Assembly (NCBI GenBank): GCA_902769875.1
Contig: CACXQV010000014.1
Span: 1 to 58,005 of the forward strand
DNA length: 58,005 nt
Reading direction: 5' to 3'
Origin: an uncultured Bacteroidia bacterium
GTDB lineage: Bacteria > Bacteroidota > Bacteroidia > Bacteroidales > F082
Shown here: one piece after another, positions 26,858 through 33,106 of the stretch
Numbering within the stretch: position 1 is the first letter of the stretch
Layout: each line of letters opens with the position of its first letter
The notes under the pieces: generated by a model
Told to the model about the DNA's origin: nothing
The model's input: only the letters and a program-made list of their open reading frames with translations
Database searches by the model: none
Program-made: the position numbers and the translations under genes

Positions 26858-28309
26858 TCATTCCGCGTGACGCGATTCCCAAAAATCCGCCCCCTTCGCG
26901 CCGATTTCCTTCGGGTCGAAAACAGGCTCCTTGCCTTCCTTCTTCTGCCTTTCATAGGATTTCAACGCCTTGAACGCCTGGCGCGAGAGCAGCAAAATCA
27001 CGATGATGTTCACCCAAGCCATAGTGCCCACGCCAATGTCGCCGAGGTCCCACATCGCCTTGGCCTCATGCAAAGAGCCAAAGAACACCATACCGACCAC
27101 ACCGATACGCAGCACCCAAATCAAGACATGTTCCAATTTGCCCTTGCCAAAAAGATAGACAAGGTTGGTTTCCGCATAGTAATAATACGCCATGATGGTC
27201 GTGAAGGCAAAGAAAAACAGGGCGTAGGACACGACGACACCGCCAAAATGATTCCCCAAAAGCGTACTCAAAGCAGCGGTGGTATAGCTGACATCGGGCG
27301 AGCCTAACTCAACACCTTGGGCAGCAACAAGGATGTTGCCCGAAGCGTCGAAAACGTTGTAGGTCTTACAAGCCAGAATCATCACGGCGGTGGCAGTGCA
27401 CACCAATAAGGTGTCGATATACACCGAAAAGGCCTGCACCAGTCCCTGCTTGACGGGATGCGACACCTTGGCCGCGCCCGCCACGATGGCACCCGTGCCT
27501 TGGCCCGCCTCGTTGCTGTAGATGCCGCGTTTCACGCCCCATGCGATGGTCGAGCCGAGGATGCCACCCAAGGCTTGATTCATGCCAAACGCGCTTCGTA
27601 TCATATCCATGAACACGTCAGGCACTTCGCGGATATGGAAAGCCAACACGACAAGCGAGAGCAGCACATACAAAACCGCCATAAACGGAGCCACGATTTG
27701 CGCCACGTTGGCGATGCGCTTCACGCCTCCCATCACCACCAAGCCGATGAGTACGGCGACAATGGCGCCAATCCATGCGGCATCAATATGATAGGTGTTG
27801 GCAAACGACATCGCGATGCCGTTGGACTGCACCGGCGGCAAGAAAAAGCCCGTGGCCAATACCGCGCACACGGCAAAGACCACAGCCAACCACTTGCTTT
27901 TCAGTCCTTTCTCGATATAATAGGCCGGTCCGCCACGAAACTGGCCTTTGTGCTCATCCTTATAGATTTGCGCCAAGGTAGCCTCGGCAAAGGCCGAACC
28001 TGCACCCAAGAAAGCGATAATCCACATCCAGACGATGGCTCCTGGGCCGCCATAGCCGATGGCCGTAGCCACACCAACAATATTACCCGTTCCCACGCGC
28101 CCCGACAAAGCCATCGAAAACGCCTGAAACGAGGTGATGCCCGTCTTCTCGCCTTTTTCCGATGAGAAAAGCAGTCGCGCCATCTCGCGCAGGCGACGCA
28201 CCTGCACGAAGCGCGTTCCGATAGAGAAATACAAGCCCGCCAAGAGGCAAATGGCCACAAGTGCCGGACTCCAAACGTAGCCGCTGATTGTTTGAATGAG
28301 TTGTTCCAT
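26858..28309 (-). CDS. Sodium:alanine symporter family (AGCS) amino-acid carrier
   Basis: A 483-residue inner-membrane carrier with about 10 hydrophobic helices. AGCS signatures are TGITSFQAFSMALSGRVGTG (residues 56-75), GNIVGVATAIGYGGPGAIVWMW and NEAGQGTGAIVAGAAK. It imports alanine or glycine with sodium. It has a perfect Shine-Dalgarno AGGAGG (28319-28324) 9 nt before the ATG, unusual in this phylum where SD motifs are weak. A small ORF and a four-hairpin array lie in the probable 5' leader, with a strong promoter at 28574-28603. Confidence 0.93.
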   Translation of the reverse strand: MEQLIQTISGYVWSPALVAICLLAGLYFSIGTRFVQVRRLREMARLLFSSEKGEKTGITSFQAFSMALSGRVGTGNIVGVATAIGYGGPGAIVWMWIIAFLGAGSAFAEATLAQIYKDEHKGQFRGGPAYYIEKGLKSKWLAVVFAVCAVLATGFFLPPVQSNGIAMSFANTYHIDAAWIGAIVAVLIGLVVMGGVKRIANVAQIVAPFMAVLYVLLSLVVLAFHIREVPDVFMDMIRSAFGMNQALGGILGSTIAWGVKRGIYSNEAGQGTGAIVAGAAKVSHPVKQGLVQAFSVYIDTLLVCTATAVMILACKTYNVFDASGNILVAAQGVELGSPDVSYTTAALSTLLGNHFGGVVVSYALFFFAFTTIMAYYYYAETNLVYLFGKGKLEHVLIWVLRIGVVGMVFFGSLHEAKAMWDLGDIGVGTMAWVNIIVILLLSRQAFKALKSYERQKKEGKEPVFDPKEIGAKGADFWESRHAE

Positions 28310-28318
28310 AGTGTAAAA

Positions 28319-28324
28319 CCTCCT
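28319..28324 (-). promoter_or_regulatory. Strong Shine-Dalgarno of the AGCS gene
   Basis: AGGAGG on the minus strand, 9 nt before the ATG at 28309. No comparably strong site is seen in front of the other genes inspected in the window. Confidence 0.6.
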
Positions 28325-28326
28325 AT

Positions 28327-28554
28327 TTAACTGTTTTGAAGTCTGAAGGATTCTAAAATGCTAACAGTTTGTCCCGTCAGTGATGGGACAATTTCAGATT
28401 TTCCAGTCGCTGCGTGGAAAATGTTCAATCCGAAACTTTCTTGTGATTTTGCAGTCGCTGCTTGCAAAATGTTCTCTGATTTTGCACTCACTGAGTAGAA
28501 AAAGTTTGGGTGCTGTTGAAAAGAATCTTTTGGAATGCTCCTATTATCACTCAT
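28327..28554 (-). CDS. Possible leader ORF spanning the hairpin array
   Basis: An ATG at 28554 (MSDNRSIPKDSFQQ) opens 75 codons that end 17 nt before the AGCS start. The ORF lies downstream of the promoter at 28574-28603, so it would be the first ORF of the symporter transcript. Its second half is translated repeat array: ENILQAATAKS, LNIFHAATGKS and EIVPSLTGQT are the same unit with changed stems. It has no known domain. It could be a translated leader controlling AGCS, or an accidental frame through structured RNA. Confidence 0.3.
   Translation of the reverse strand: MSDNRSIPKDSFQQHPNFFYSVSAKSENILQAATAKSQESFGLNIFHAATGKSEIVPSLTGQTVSILESFRLQNS
28368..28503. repeat. Array of four hairpins with co-varying stems
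   Basis: Four stem-loops with 9-nt loops: TTGTCCC/GGGACAA around GTCAGTGAT (28369-28391); ATTTTCCA/TGGAAAAT around GTCGCTGCG (28398-28422); ATTTTGCA/TGCAAAAT around GTCGCTGCT (28446-28470); and a degenerate copy, ATTTTGCA/TAGAAAAA around CTCACTGAG (28479-28503). The stem sequences differ but keep pairing in three of four, while the loops stay alike. Confidence 0.75.
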
Positions 28555-28573
28555 AATGAAATGGATTATGGCG

Positions 28574-28603
28574 CAAAAATAGGTTTTTCCCTTCAATTAT
28601 CAA
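28574..28603 (-). promoter_or_regulatory. Promoter reading through the hairpin array to AGCS
   Basis: TTTG (TTG at 28601-28603), exactly 19 bp, then TATTTTTG (28574-28581) on the minus strand. It implies a leader of about 260 nt before the AGCS ATG, containing the array. Confidence 0.7.
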
Positions 28604-28672
28604 ATTTTCCAAACAAAAACCGCCTCCGCCATCAAATCCTTCCGCCCAAGTGGGTTTTCTATGACTCCAAAG

Positions 28673-28879
28673 TTACTCTTTATTCCATTTTTCCCTATTT
28701 TTTTCCTCCTGCTCTTTCTGCTTGCCTCTATGAACCAAATAGGCTCCAAGAACACCAAGCATGATTGCTCCCCCTATCTTACTACCAGCAGCTTCTGCCT
28801 CACCCATCGCCATGGCAGCAATGAATACAATAAAGTTAAGAATCGCAAAAACGACGAAAATCCATCCTGCTACTTTCAT
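28673..28879 (-). CDS. Small two-helix membrane protein (cassette gene 6)
   Basis: A 68-residue protein: hydrophobic helix at residues 4-24 (GWIFVVFAILNFIVFIAAMA), a second one at 35-50 (IGGAIMLGVLGAYLVH), then a very charged tail (RGKQKEQEEKNREKWNKE). No known domain. Last gene of an AT-rich minus-strand cassette; its ATG overlaps the stop of the previous gene by 4 bp (ATGA), so the two are probably translationally coupled. Confidence 0.6.
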   Translation of the reverse strand: MKVAGWIFVVFAILNFIVFIAAMAMGEAEAAGSKIGGAIMLGVLGAYLVHRGKQKEQEEKNREKWNKE

Positions 28880-29073
28880 TTCCCCTCCTTTCCTGACATG
28901 TTGGTAAACTCTGGCTCGTTTTTCTTACTGCATACAGCGATAATCCAGCCGATAAAGCCGAGGAAAAAGCTAAGCAAGAAAGCCCAGCCTGCTCCAATTT
29001 TACGGTTTCTACCAATCAAAAGTCCAATCAAACCGCTTAAGATAGGACCCAACACCAATCCGATGTTTTCCAT
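28876..29073 (-). CDS. Small two-helix membrane protein (cassette gene 5)
   Basis: A 65-residue protein with helices at 4-20 (IGLVLGPILSGLIGLLI) and 28-48 (GWAFLLSFFLGFIGWIIAV) and a charged tail. The pattern GWAFLLSFFLGFIGWIIAVCSKK resembles very short Bacteroidota membrane proteins and loosely the superinfection-immunity family; no function can be assigned. It follows cassette gene 4 after 11 bp. Confidence 0.6.
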   Translation of the reverse strand: MENIGLVLGPILSGLIGLLIGRNRKIGAGWAFLLSFFLGFIGWIIAVCSKKNEPEFTNMSGKEGK

Positions 29074-29084
29074 TGCATTTTGTA

Positions 29085-29486
29085 TTAAAAGTTAATATTC
29101 AGTTTATTAATGGCCTCATCTTTCAATTCATTGAGTTTTTCAAGATTATGCCTATATTTACCTAATTTTTCGGAAATGTCGTTGGCAATTTCCACTTTCT
29201 CTTTGTCGGGTTCATAATTATCAGGATGACATCTTTTGAGCAATTCCTTATATAGTGCTTCCGCTCCGAAAGAACTTGCAATTACATTTCCAAAGTTGAT
29301 GTTGCCTTCCTCTCTGACCTGTCTCTTGATGCTTCGTTTCCTATCGTCTGCTTTGCCTTTTGACAATAACAAAACAACGATAATTACCAATTCAACGATG
29401 GCAATAATCATCCACCAATTCAGCGAGTTTCCTTGCTGCGAAGCCTGCGCAAGGCTATCGGCAGCCATTTGTAAAGTGTCATTCAT
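29085..29486 (-). CDS. Membrane-anchored J-domain-like protein (cassette gene 4)
   Basis: 133 residues: a helix at 24-42 (WWMIIAIVELVIIVVLLL), a basic linker, then a helical domain with ALYKELLKRCHPDNYEPDKEKVEIANDISEKLG (about 78-110). The helix-HPD-helix arrangement is that of a J domain, the part of DnaJ-type co-chaperones that stimulates Hsp70, although the domain is shorter than normal. The N-terminus overlaps cassette gene 3 by 8 bp. The topology would put the J-like domain in the cytoplasm; this is inference. Confidence 0.6.
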   Translation of the reverse strand: MNDTLQMAADSLAQASQQGNSLNWWMIIAIVELVIIVVLLLSKGKADDRKRSIKRQVREEGNINFGNVIASSFGAEALYKELLKRCHPDNYEPDKEKVEIANDISEKLGKYRHNLEKLNELKDEAINKLNINF

Positions 29487-29892
29487 CGTCTTGTTCCCCT
29501 TGTCCTATCATAATGAAATCATGCAACTGCCATTGACAACCATGTGAGCCGACATCGCTGTGTACTTCAAGCGTGTCGAAGCCTAACACCACCAAACGGC
29601 GAACTAACAAGTCGTTCGACAATACCACTTTGCCAATATTGATAGTGTCGTTTTTCGATAACTGATAACCAGCATGAGCCTTGATTCTAAAGCCACTATT
29701 AAACGAGTCGGAAAATTGGTGTTTATACGCTCTATTCCCTTTTGAAACTCGCGCTTCAAGAATAACTGGCGCATAGCCGTTGACGAAGGCTTCTTTTGCT
29801 GATTTGTTGAATCCAAGCAGAAGCCGTTTGCGGTCTTGTCTGTCTTGGAACCATTCCACAATTCTTGACCAAATGTTTGCAAATGATGGCAT
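29479..29892 (-). CDS. Uncharacterised 137-residue protein (cassette gene 3)
   Basis: Soluble by composition, without signal peptide or membrane helix. It starts MPSFANIWSRIVEWFQDRQDRKRLLLGFNKSAKEAF and ends with an acidic tail (GQGEQDDE). A run of alternating hydrophobic residues (NIGKVVLSNDLLVRRLVVLGFDTLEVHSD) suggests a beta-rich C-terminal half. Not recognised. It is the only clearly soluble member of the cassette, lying 17 bp after gene 2 and overlapping gene 4. Confidence 0.6.
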   Translation of the reverse strand: MPSFANIWSRIVEWFQDRQDRKRLLLGFNKSAKEAFVNGYAPVILEARVSKGNRAYKHQFSDSFNSGFRIKAHAGYQLSKNDTINIGKVVLSNDLLVRRLVVLGFDTLEVHSDVGSHGCQWQLHDFIMIGQGEQDDE

Positions 29893-29909
29893 AATCTTTT
29901 CCTTTTTAG

Positions 29910-30131
29910 TTAATTATCTTCTTTCTTGATTTCGTCCCAATCCGAGGTGTTGCTCGTGTTTGTTTCTTTTTTCGACACTTCGTCAAAGTCTTTTTTGTTT
30001 CTCTGTTTTGCGTTTCTTACGCCGTTTGATATGGCAATTAAAATTGTAAAAAACAATCCCGTTAGAAATCCAATTGCAACCCTTTCTCCCAAAGATTGCT
30101 GATGTTGAAGTATAATAAATATTGATTCCAT
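29910..30131 (-). CDS. Small single-helix membrane protein (cassette gene 2)
   Basis: With ATG 30131, 73 residues: one helix at 16-36 (RVAIGFLTGLFFTILIAISNG), then a long polar tail rich in K, N, T and E (NAKQRNKKDFDEVSKKETNTSNTSDWDEIKKEDN). A longer frame starting at 30185 would overlap cassette gene 1 and is less likely. Not recognised. Confidence 0.5.
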   Translation of the reverse strand: MESIFIILQHQQSLGERVAIGFLTGLFFTILIAISNGVRNAKQRNKKDFDEVSKKETNTSNTSDWDEIKKEDN

Positions 30132-30168
30132 CTTATTATAGGTTTTAATTAACACTTTGAATGTCTGT

Positions 30169-31101
30169 TCATTGCACAATCCCAATGATTATGACAAAAA
30201 CCAACAATGCGGCCATAAGACCAACAAATGCAATCATTGCCCACTTGTCATTAATATCTTGCACATACCTTCCATTAGGATATTTTTTACGATATTCTCT
30301 CCCGCTATTCTGTAAGAAGCACCGTGCTTCATCAGAAAATTCACCCTGCGGATAATGTTTCAAATACACTTCAGCAGTATTTCCGAAAAACTCGGCATTT
30401 TCAACACTATGACGTGCCTTTTGTGCGTATTTACCATCTGGATATTTTATCAAATAGTCAATTGATGAGTAACTTCTGTAATACTGTTCTTCTTCTTTTT
30501 CTTCCCATGATTCTTTTTGCTGTATTAAACTCTGCAATGATTCCATTGCTTCGGACTTATGATGTCCTTCAGGATGCTCCTTAAGATACTCTTCTGCTTC
30601 AAGGTTGAGGTAGTCATATTCGTCTTTAATACAGGTGACTTGTAATTCATCTTCAAGTGATTCAAGGAAACGAATATCATCCTTATGATTTAGAAGTTGC
30701 TCGTAACAAGCCCCTGCCTTTGCAACCAATTCTTTGTCATATGGTTGTCTATTAATATAATTATTGGGGTCAAGGAAAGACTTTAAATAGTTGAATTTCT
30801 TTCTTGTAGAAATGCTAATTTCCAACTCATCCATAGCCTGATTTCGCAAAGCAATTAAAATCGTCTCTGGCATATCACTTCCACCAGATTTCAATTGCGC
30901 ATAAATCTCATTTGCACTATTAAATCTTTCAAGCCCAACTAATTCTATCTTAAACCTGCTCGGATTACACTTATCAAGCAGTTCATCGTAAAGAGAATCA
31001 TATTCTTTTTCAATCTCTTTATTAGGCTTCGGTTTCTGAACTTTTCCCCAATCCAAATCAGGCATTTGCTCAAATTGTATGTTGTCATCTTCGTTTTTCA
31101 T
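30169..31101 (-). CDS. Tail-anchored protein with YLKxYPxG repeats (cassette gene 1)
   Basis: About 310 residues from ATG 31101 (an ATG at 31152 would add 17). The N-terminal half contains YDSLYDELLDKCNPSRF and YDKELVAKAGACYEQLL, helical segments reminiscent of the J-like motif in gene 4 but without HPD. Three degenerate repeats follow: YLKEHPEGHHKSEAMESL, YLIKYPDGKYAQKARHSV and YLKHYPQGEFSDEARCFL, a TPR-like pattern used for protein binding. A C-terminal helix (WAMIAFVGLMAALLVFVIII) would anchor it with the bulk in the cytoplasm. First gene of the cassette; the region upstream is the 129-bp palindromic element. Confidence 0.65.
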   Translation of the reverse strand: MKNEDDNIQFEQMPDLDWGKVQKPKPNKEIEKEYDSLYDELLDKCNPSRFKIELVGLERFNSANEIYAQLKSGGSDMPETILIALRNQAMDELEISISTRKKFNYLKSFLDPNNYINRQPYDKELVAKAGACYEQLLNHKDDIRFLESLEDELQVTCIKDEYDYLNLEAEEYLKEHPEGHHKSEAMESLQSLIQQKESWEEKEEEQYYRSYSSIDYLIKYPDGKYAQKARHSVENAEFFGNTAEVYLKHYPQGEFSDEARCFLQNSGREYRKKYPNGRYVQDINDKWAMIAFVGLMAALLVFVIIIGIVQ

Positions 31102-31153
31102 CTCGTTTACGATTTTACACAAAAAGTTAAGCGCGAACTTTTTAGTTTTCATC

Positions 31154-31282
31154 GGCACTTAAGGAATCTGGACTACCTGTACTAACCAACTACAACCGAA
31201 CAAAGCCCACGCTTACGCATGAGCATTTTGCTTTGTTCTTGGTTAGTACATTTACCTTAAAAATGTCCAGTTTTTAAGTGCC
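31154..31282. mobile_element. MITE-like palindromic element, 129 bp
   Basis: Terminal inverted repeats GGCACTTAA (31154-31162) and TTAAGTGCC (31274-31282) enclose nested dyads: CTGGAC/GTCCAG, TGTACTAACCAA/TTGGTTAGTACA and GAACAAAGC/GCTTTGTTC. The whole element can fold into one long hairpin. No coding capacity, no obvious target duplication. It lies at the upstream edge of the six-gene cassette. Confidence 0.55.
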
Positions 31283-31399
31283 CAAGATTAGCGTAATGCT
31301 ATATGATATGTCTAATTATCGCTGTTTTAACTTCTTGTCGTTAATGCGTTTTGGTTATTACTCCGTTAATTGGCTGCAAAAATAGACAATGCCCCCGCA
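31283..31399. other. AT-rich non-coding stretch
   Basis: Between the 129-bp palindrome and repeat family F. I see no gene, promoter or further repeat here. Confidence 0.4.
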
Positions 31400-31575
31400 A
31401 TTTGCAAGGGCAAAGCCATAAAAGTTTTCAACAAGGGGAAATCATAAAGCCTCCGCCATCAAAACTTCACAAAAAAACAAGGCTGCCTTCCCAAACGGGT
31501 GGAAGATGGAAAGCCGCCGGTTGGCAGGCTTTCCAACGTCAAAATAAGGTTTTGCAAGTTTTGTAGGTTTTGTGA
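31400..31575. repeat. Composite palindromic repeat, family F, copy 2
   Basis: Central hairpin GGAAAGCC...GGCTTTCC with CGGTTGGC in its loop (31508-31534), flanked on the right by GGTTTTG..GTTTTGTAGGTTTTGTG, as in copy 1 at 9258-9380, and on the left by CACAAAAA. Abuts the 3' end of the CobW gene. Confidence 0.55.
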
Positions 31576-31583
31576 CAGAATAA

Positions 31584-32828
31584 TCACCTTGTCAAGCAAG
31601 CATCCAAATCCTTCACCAAGGCCTCTTTGTCCAAATGTTGCCCGATGAAGACGAGTTTCTGCATACGGTCGCCGTAAGTGTCGTCCCAGTCGCGGCGGAG
31701 GGTAGGCTCTCGGTCCATAAAGGCTTCCAACTCGTCAGCGGGCATAGTGGCAAACCACTGGCCGGCATCGCGAAGTTGCACCTGCTTGCCTGCCTGCTCG
31801 AAGATGTAGCAGACGTCGTATTCGTTCTTGAAATAACAAATGCCCTTCACACGAATGACGTTCTTCGGCATCTTGCGGGCCACAAACTCATCGAAACGCG
31901 CCATATTGAACGGCTGGCGACGGTAATACACAAAGGAGCCAATGCCGTATTCCTCCACCTCGCCGCCCTCGTGGTCGTGGTGATGGTGGTGGTGATGGCC
32001 GTGCTCCTCTTCATCATCGTGGTCGTGATGATGGTGATGATGCTCGTGTTCGTCCTCATCCTCGTCTTCGTCGTGATGATGATGTTCTTCTTCCTCCACG
32101 GCACCTTCCACTTCCTTAATCCAAGTGGCGGAAGTGGCCACCTTGTCGAAGTCGAACATCTTGGTATTGAGGATTTTGTCGAAATCCACATCGCCGTAGT
32201 CGCACTCGATGATTTCGGCGGTGGGCTGCAAGGCGCGGATGATACTCTTCACGCGGCCCAATTCCTCTGGCGTGACCTCCGAAGCCTTGTTGAGCAAGAT
32301 GATATTACAGAACTCAATCTGCTGTATGACAAGGCTTTCCAAGTCGTCCTCAGCCAAGTTTTTCTTCATCAGGTCGTCGCCGCAACCGAACTCGCTCTGC
32401 ATCCGCAGGGCATCCACCACGGTCACGATGCAGTCCAAGATGGGCAAGCCGTCCTTGGTGAGTTGCCACGCCATTTGCGGGAAAGAACAAATCGTCTGGG
32501 CAATCGGCTCCGGCTCGCAGATGCCGCTGGCCTCGATGACGATGTAGTCGAACCTCTGCATCACGATGATTTCGTGCAGTTGCTGAATCAAGTCCATCTT
32601 CAAGGTGCAGCAGATGCAGCCGTTCTGCAAGGCGACCAAACTGTCATCCTTTTGTCCGACCACGCCACCTTTTTCAATCAAGTCGGCATCGATGTTCACT
32701 TCTCCTATGTCGTTGACAATCACAGCGAACTTAATGCCCTTGCGGTTGTTCAATATCTTATTGACCACAGTGGTCTTGCCGCTGCCGAGGTAGCCAGTGA
32801 GCAGCAATACGGGTATGTCTTTTTTCAT
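31584..32828 (-). CDS. CobW/ZNG-type G3E GTPase metallochaperone
   Basis: A 414-residue GTPase that likely loads zinc or another metal onto client enzymes. P-loop GYLGSGKTT (residues 12-20), metal-binding CxCC at C71-C73-C74 (GCICCTL), G-domain NKAS, and a CobW C-terminal domain (about 305-400). Between them, at about 245-300, is a long run of histidines, aspartates and glutamates, a metal-storage or sensing loop. No Zur box was identified. Its -7 box is at 32854-32861, divergent from the ATPase gene across the 33-bp array. Confidence 0.92.
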   Translation of the reverse strand: MKKDIPVLLLTGYLGSGKTTVVNKILNNRKGIKFAVIVNDIGEVNIDADLIEKGGVVGQKDDSLVALQNGCICCTLKMDLIQQLHEIIVMQRFDYIVIEASGICEPEPIAQTICSFPQMAWQLTKDGLPILDCIVTVVDALRMQSEFGCGDDLMKKNLAEDDLESLVIQQIEFCNIILLNKASEVTPEELGRVKSIIRALQPTAEIIECDYGDVDFDKILNTKMFDFDKVATSATWIKEVEGAVEEEEHHHHDEDEDEDEHEHHHHHHDHDDEEEHGHHHHHHHDHEGGEVEEYGIGSFVYYRRQPFNMARFDEFVARKMPKNVIRVKGICYFKNEYDVCYIFEQAGKQVQLRDAGQWFATMPADELEAFMDREPTLRRDWDDTYGDRMQKLVFIGQHLDKEALVKDLDACLTR

Positions 32829-32853
32829 TTTTCGTGCAGTTTTAAACGAGGTG

Positions 32854-32861
32854 CAAAGGTA
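32854..32861 (-). promoter_or_regulatory. -7 box for the CobW gene
   Basis: TACCTTTG on the minus strand, 25 bp before the ATG. A run of degenerate GTTGAATTGTT words (about 32871-32907) lies just upstream. Confidence 0.6.
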
Positions 32862-32922
32862 AGGATTATTGTTGAATTGTTGAATCGTTTAACCGTTGAA
32901 TTGTTTTCAGAAAAGCCAAAAT

Positions 32923-33087
32923 TCGCAGTTGGAAATGCTATTTTTATGCCAAAAATCGCAGTTGGAAACTTGATTTTTACATCGATTTTCGCAGATGGAA
33001 ACTTGATTTTTAGATGAAATTTCGCAGATGGAAATGCGATTTTTTTGAAAAATTTCGCAGTTGGAAACTTGATTTTTTGTAATTTTG
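32923..33087. repeat. Tandem array of five 33-bp units
   Basis: Units begin with TCGCAG at 32923, 32956, 32989, 33022 and 33055, exactly 33 bp apart. Each has a conserved part of about 24 bp, TCGCAGwTGGAAA followed by CTTG or TGC(T/G) and ATTTTT, then about 9 variable bases. Inside a unit short dyads can form (TCGCA/TGCGA in unit 4; AAATC..AGTT/AACT..GATTT in unit 2). The last unit runs into the -7 box of the ATPase gene. Confidence 0.85.
33080..33087 (+). promoter_or_regulatory. -7 box for the AAA ATPase gene
   Basis: TAATTTTG, 19 bp before the ATG at 33107, immediately after and partly fused to the fifth 33-bp unit. Confidence 0.6.
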
Positions 33088-33106
33088 CGGCGTAAAACAG
33101 AAAACT

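Noticed and set aside
28368-28503. CRISPR or integron attC array
   Set aside because: Irregular spacing and stems that vary between copies exclude CRISPR; no integrase or attC core sites are seen.
32923-33087. CRISPR array
   Set aside because: Variable parts are only about 9 bp, units are imperfect, and no cas genes are present.
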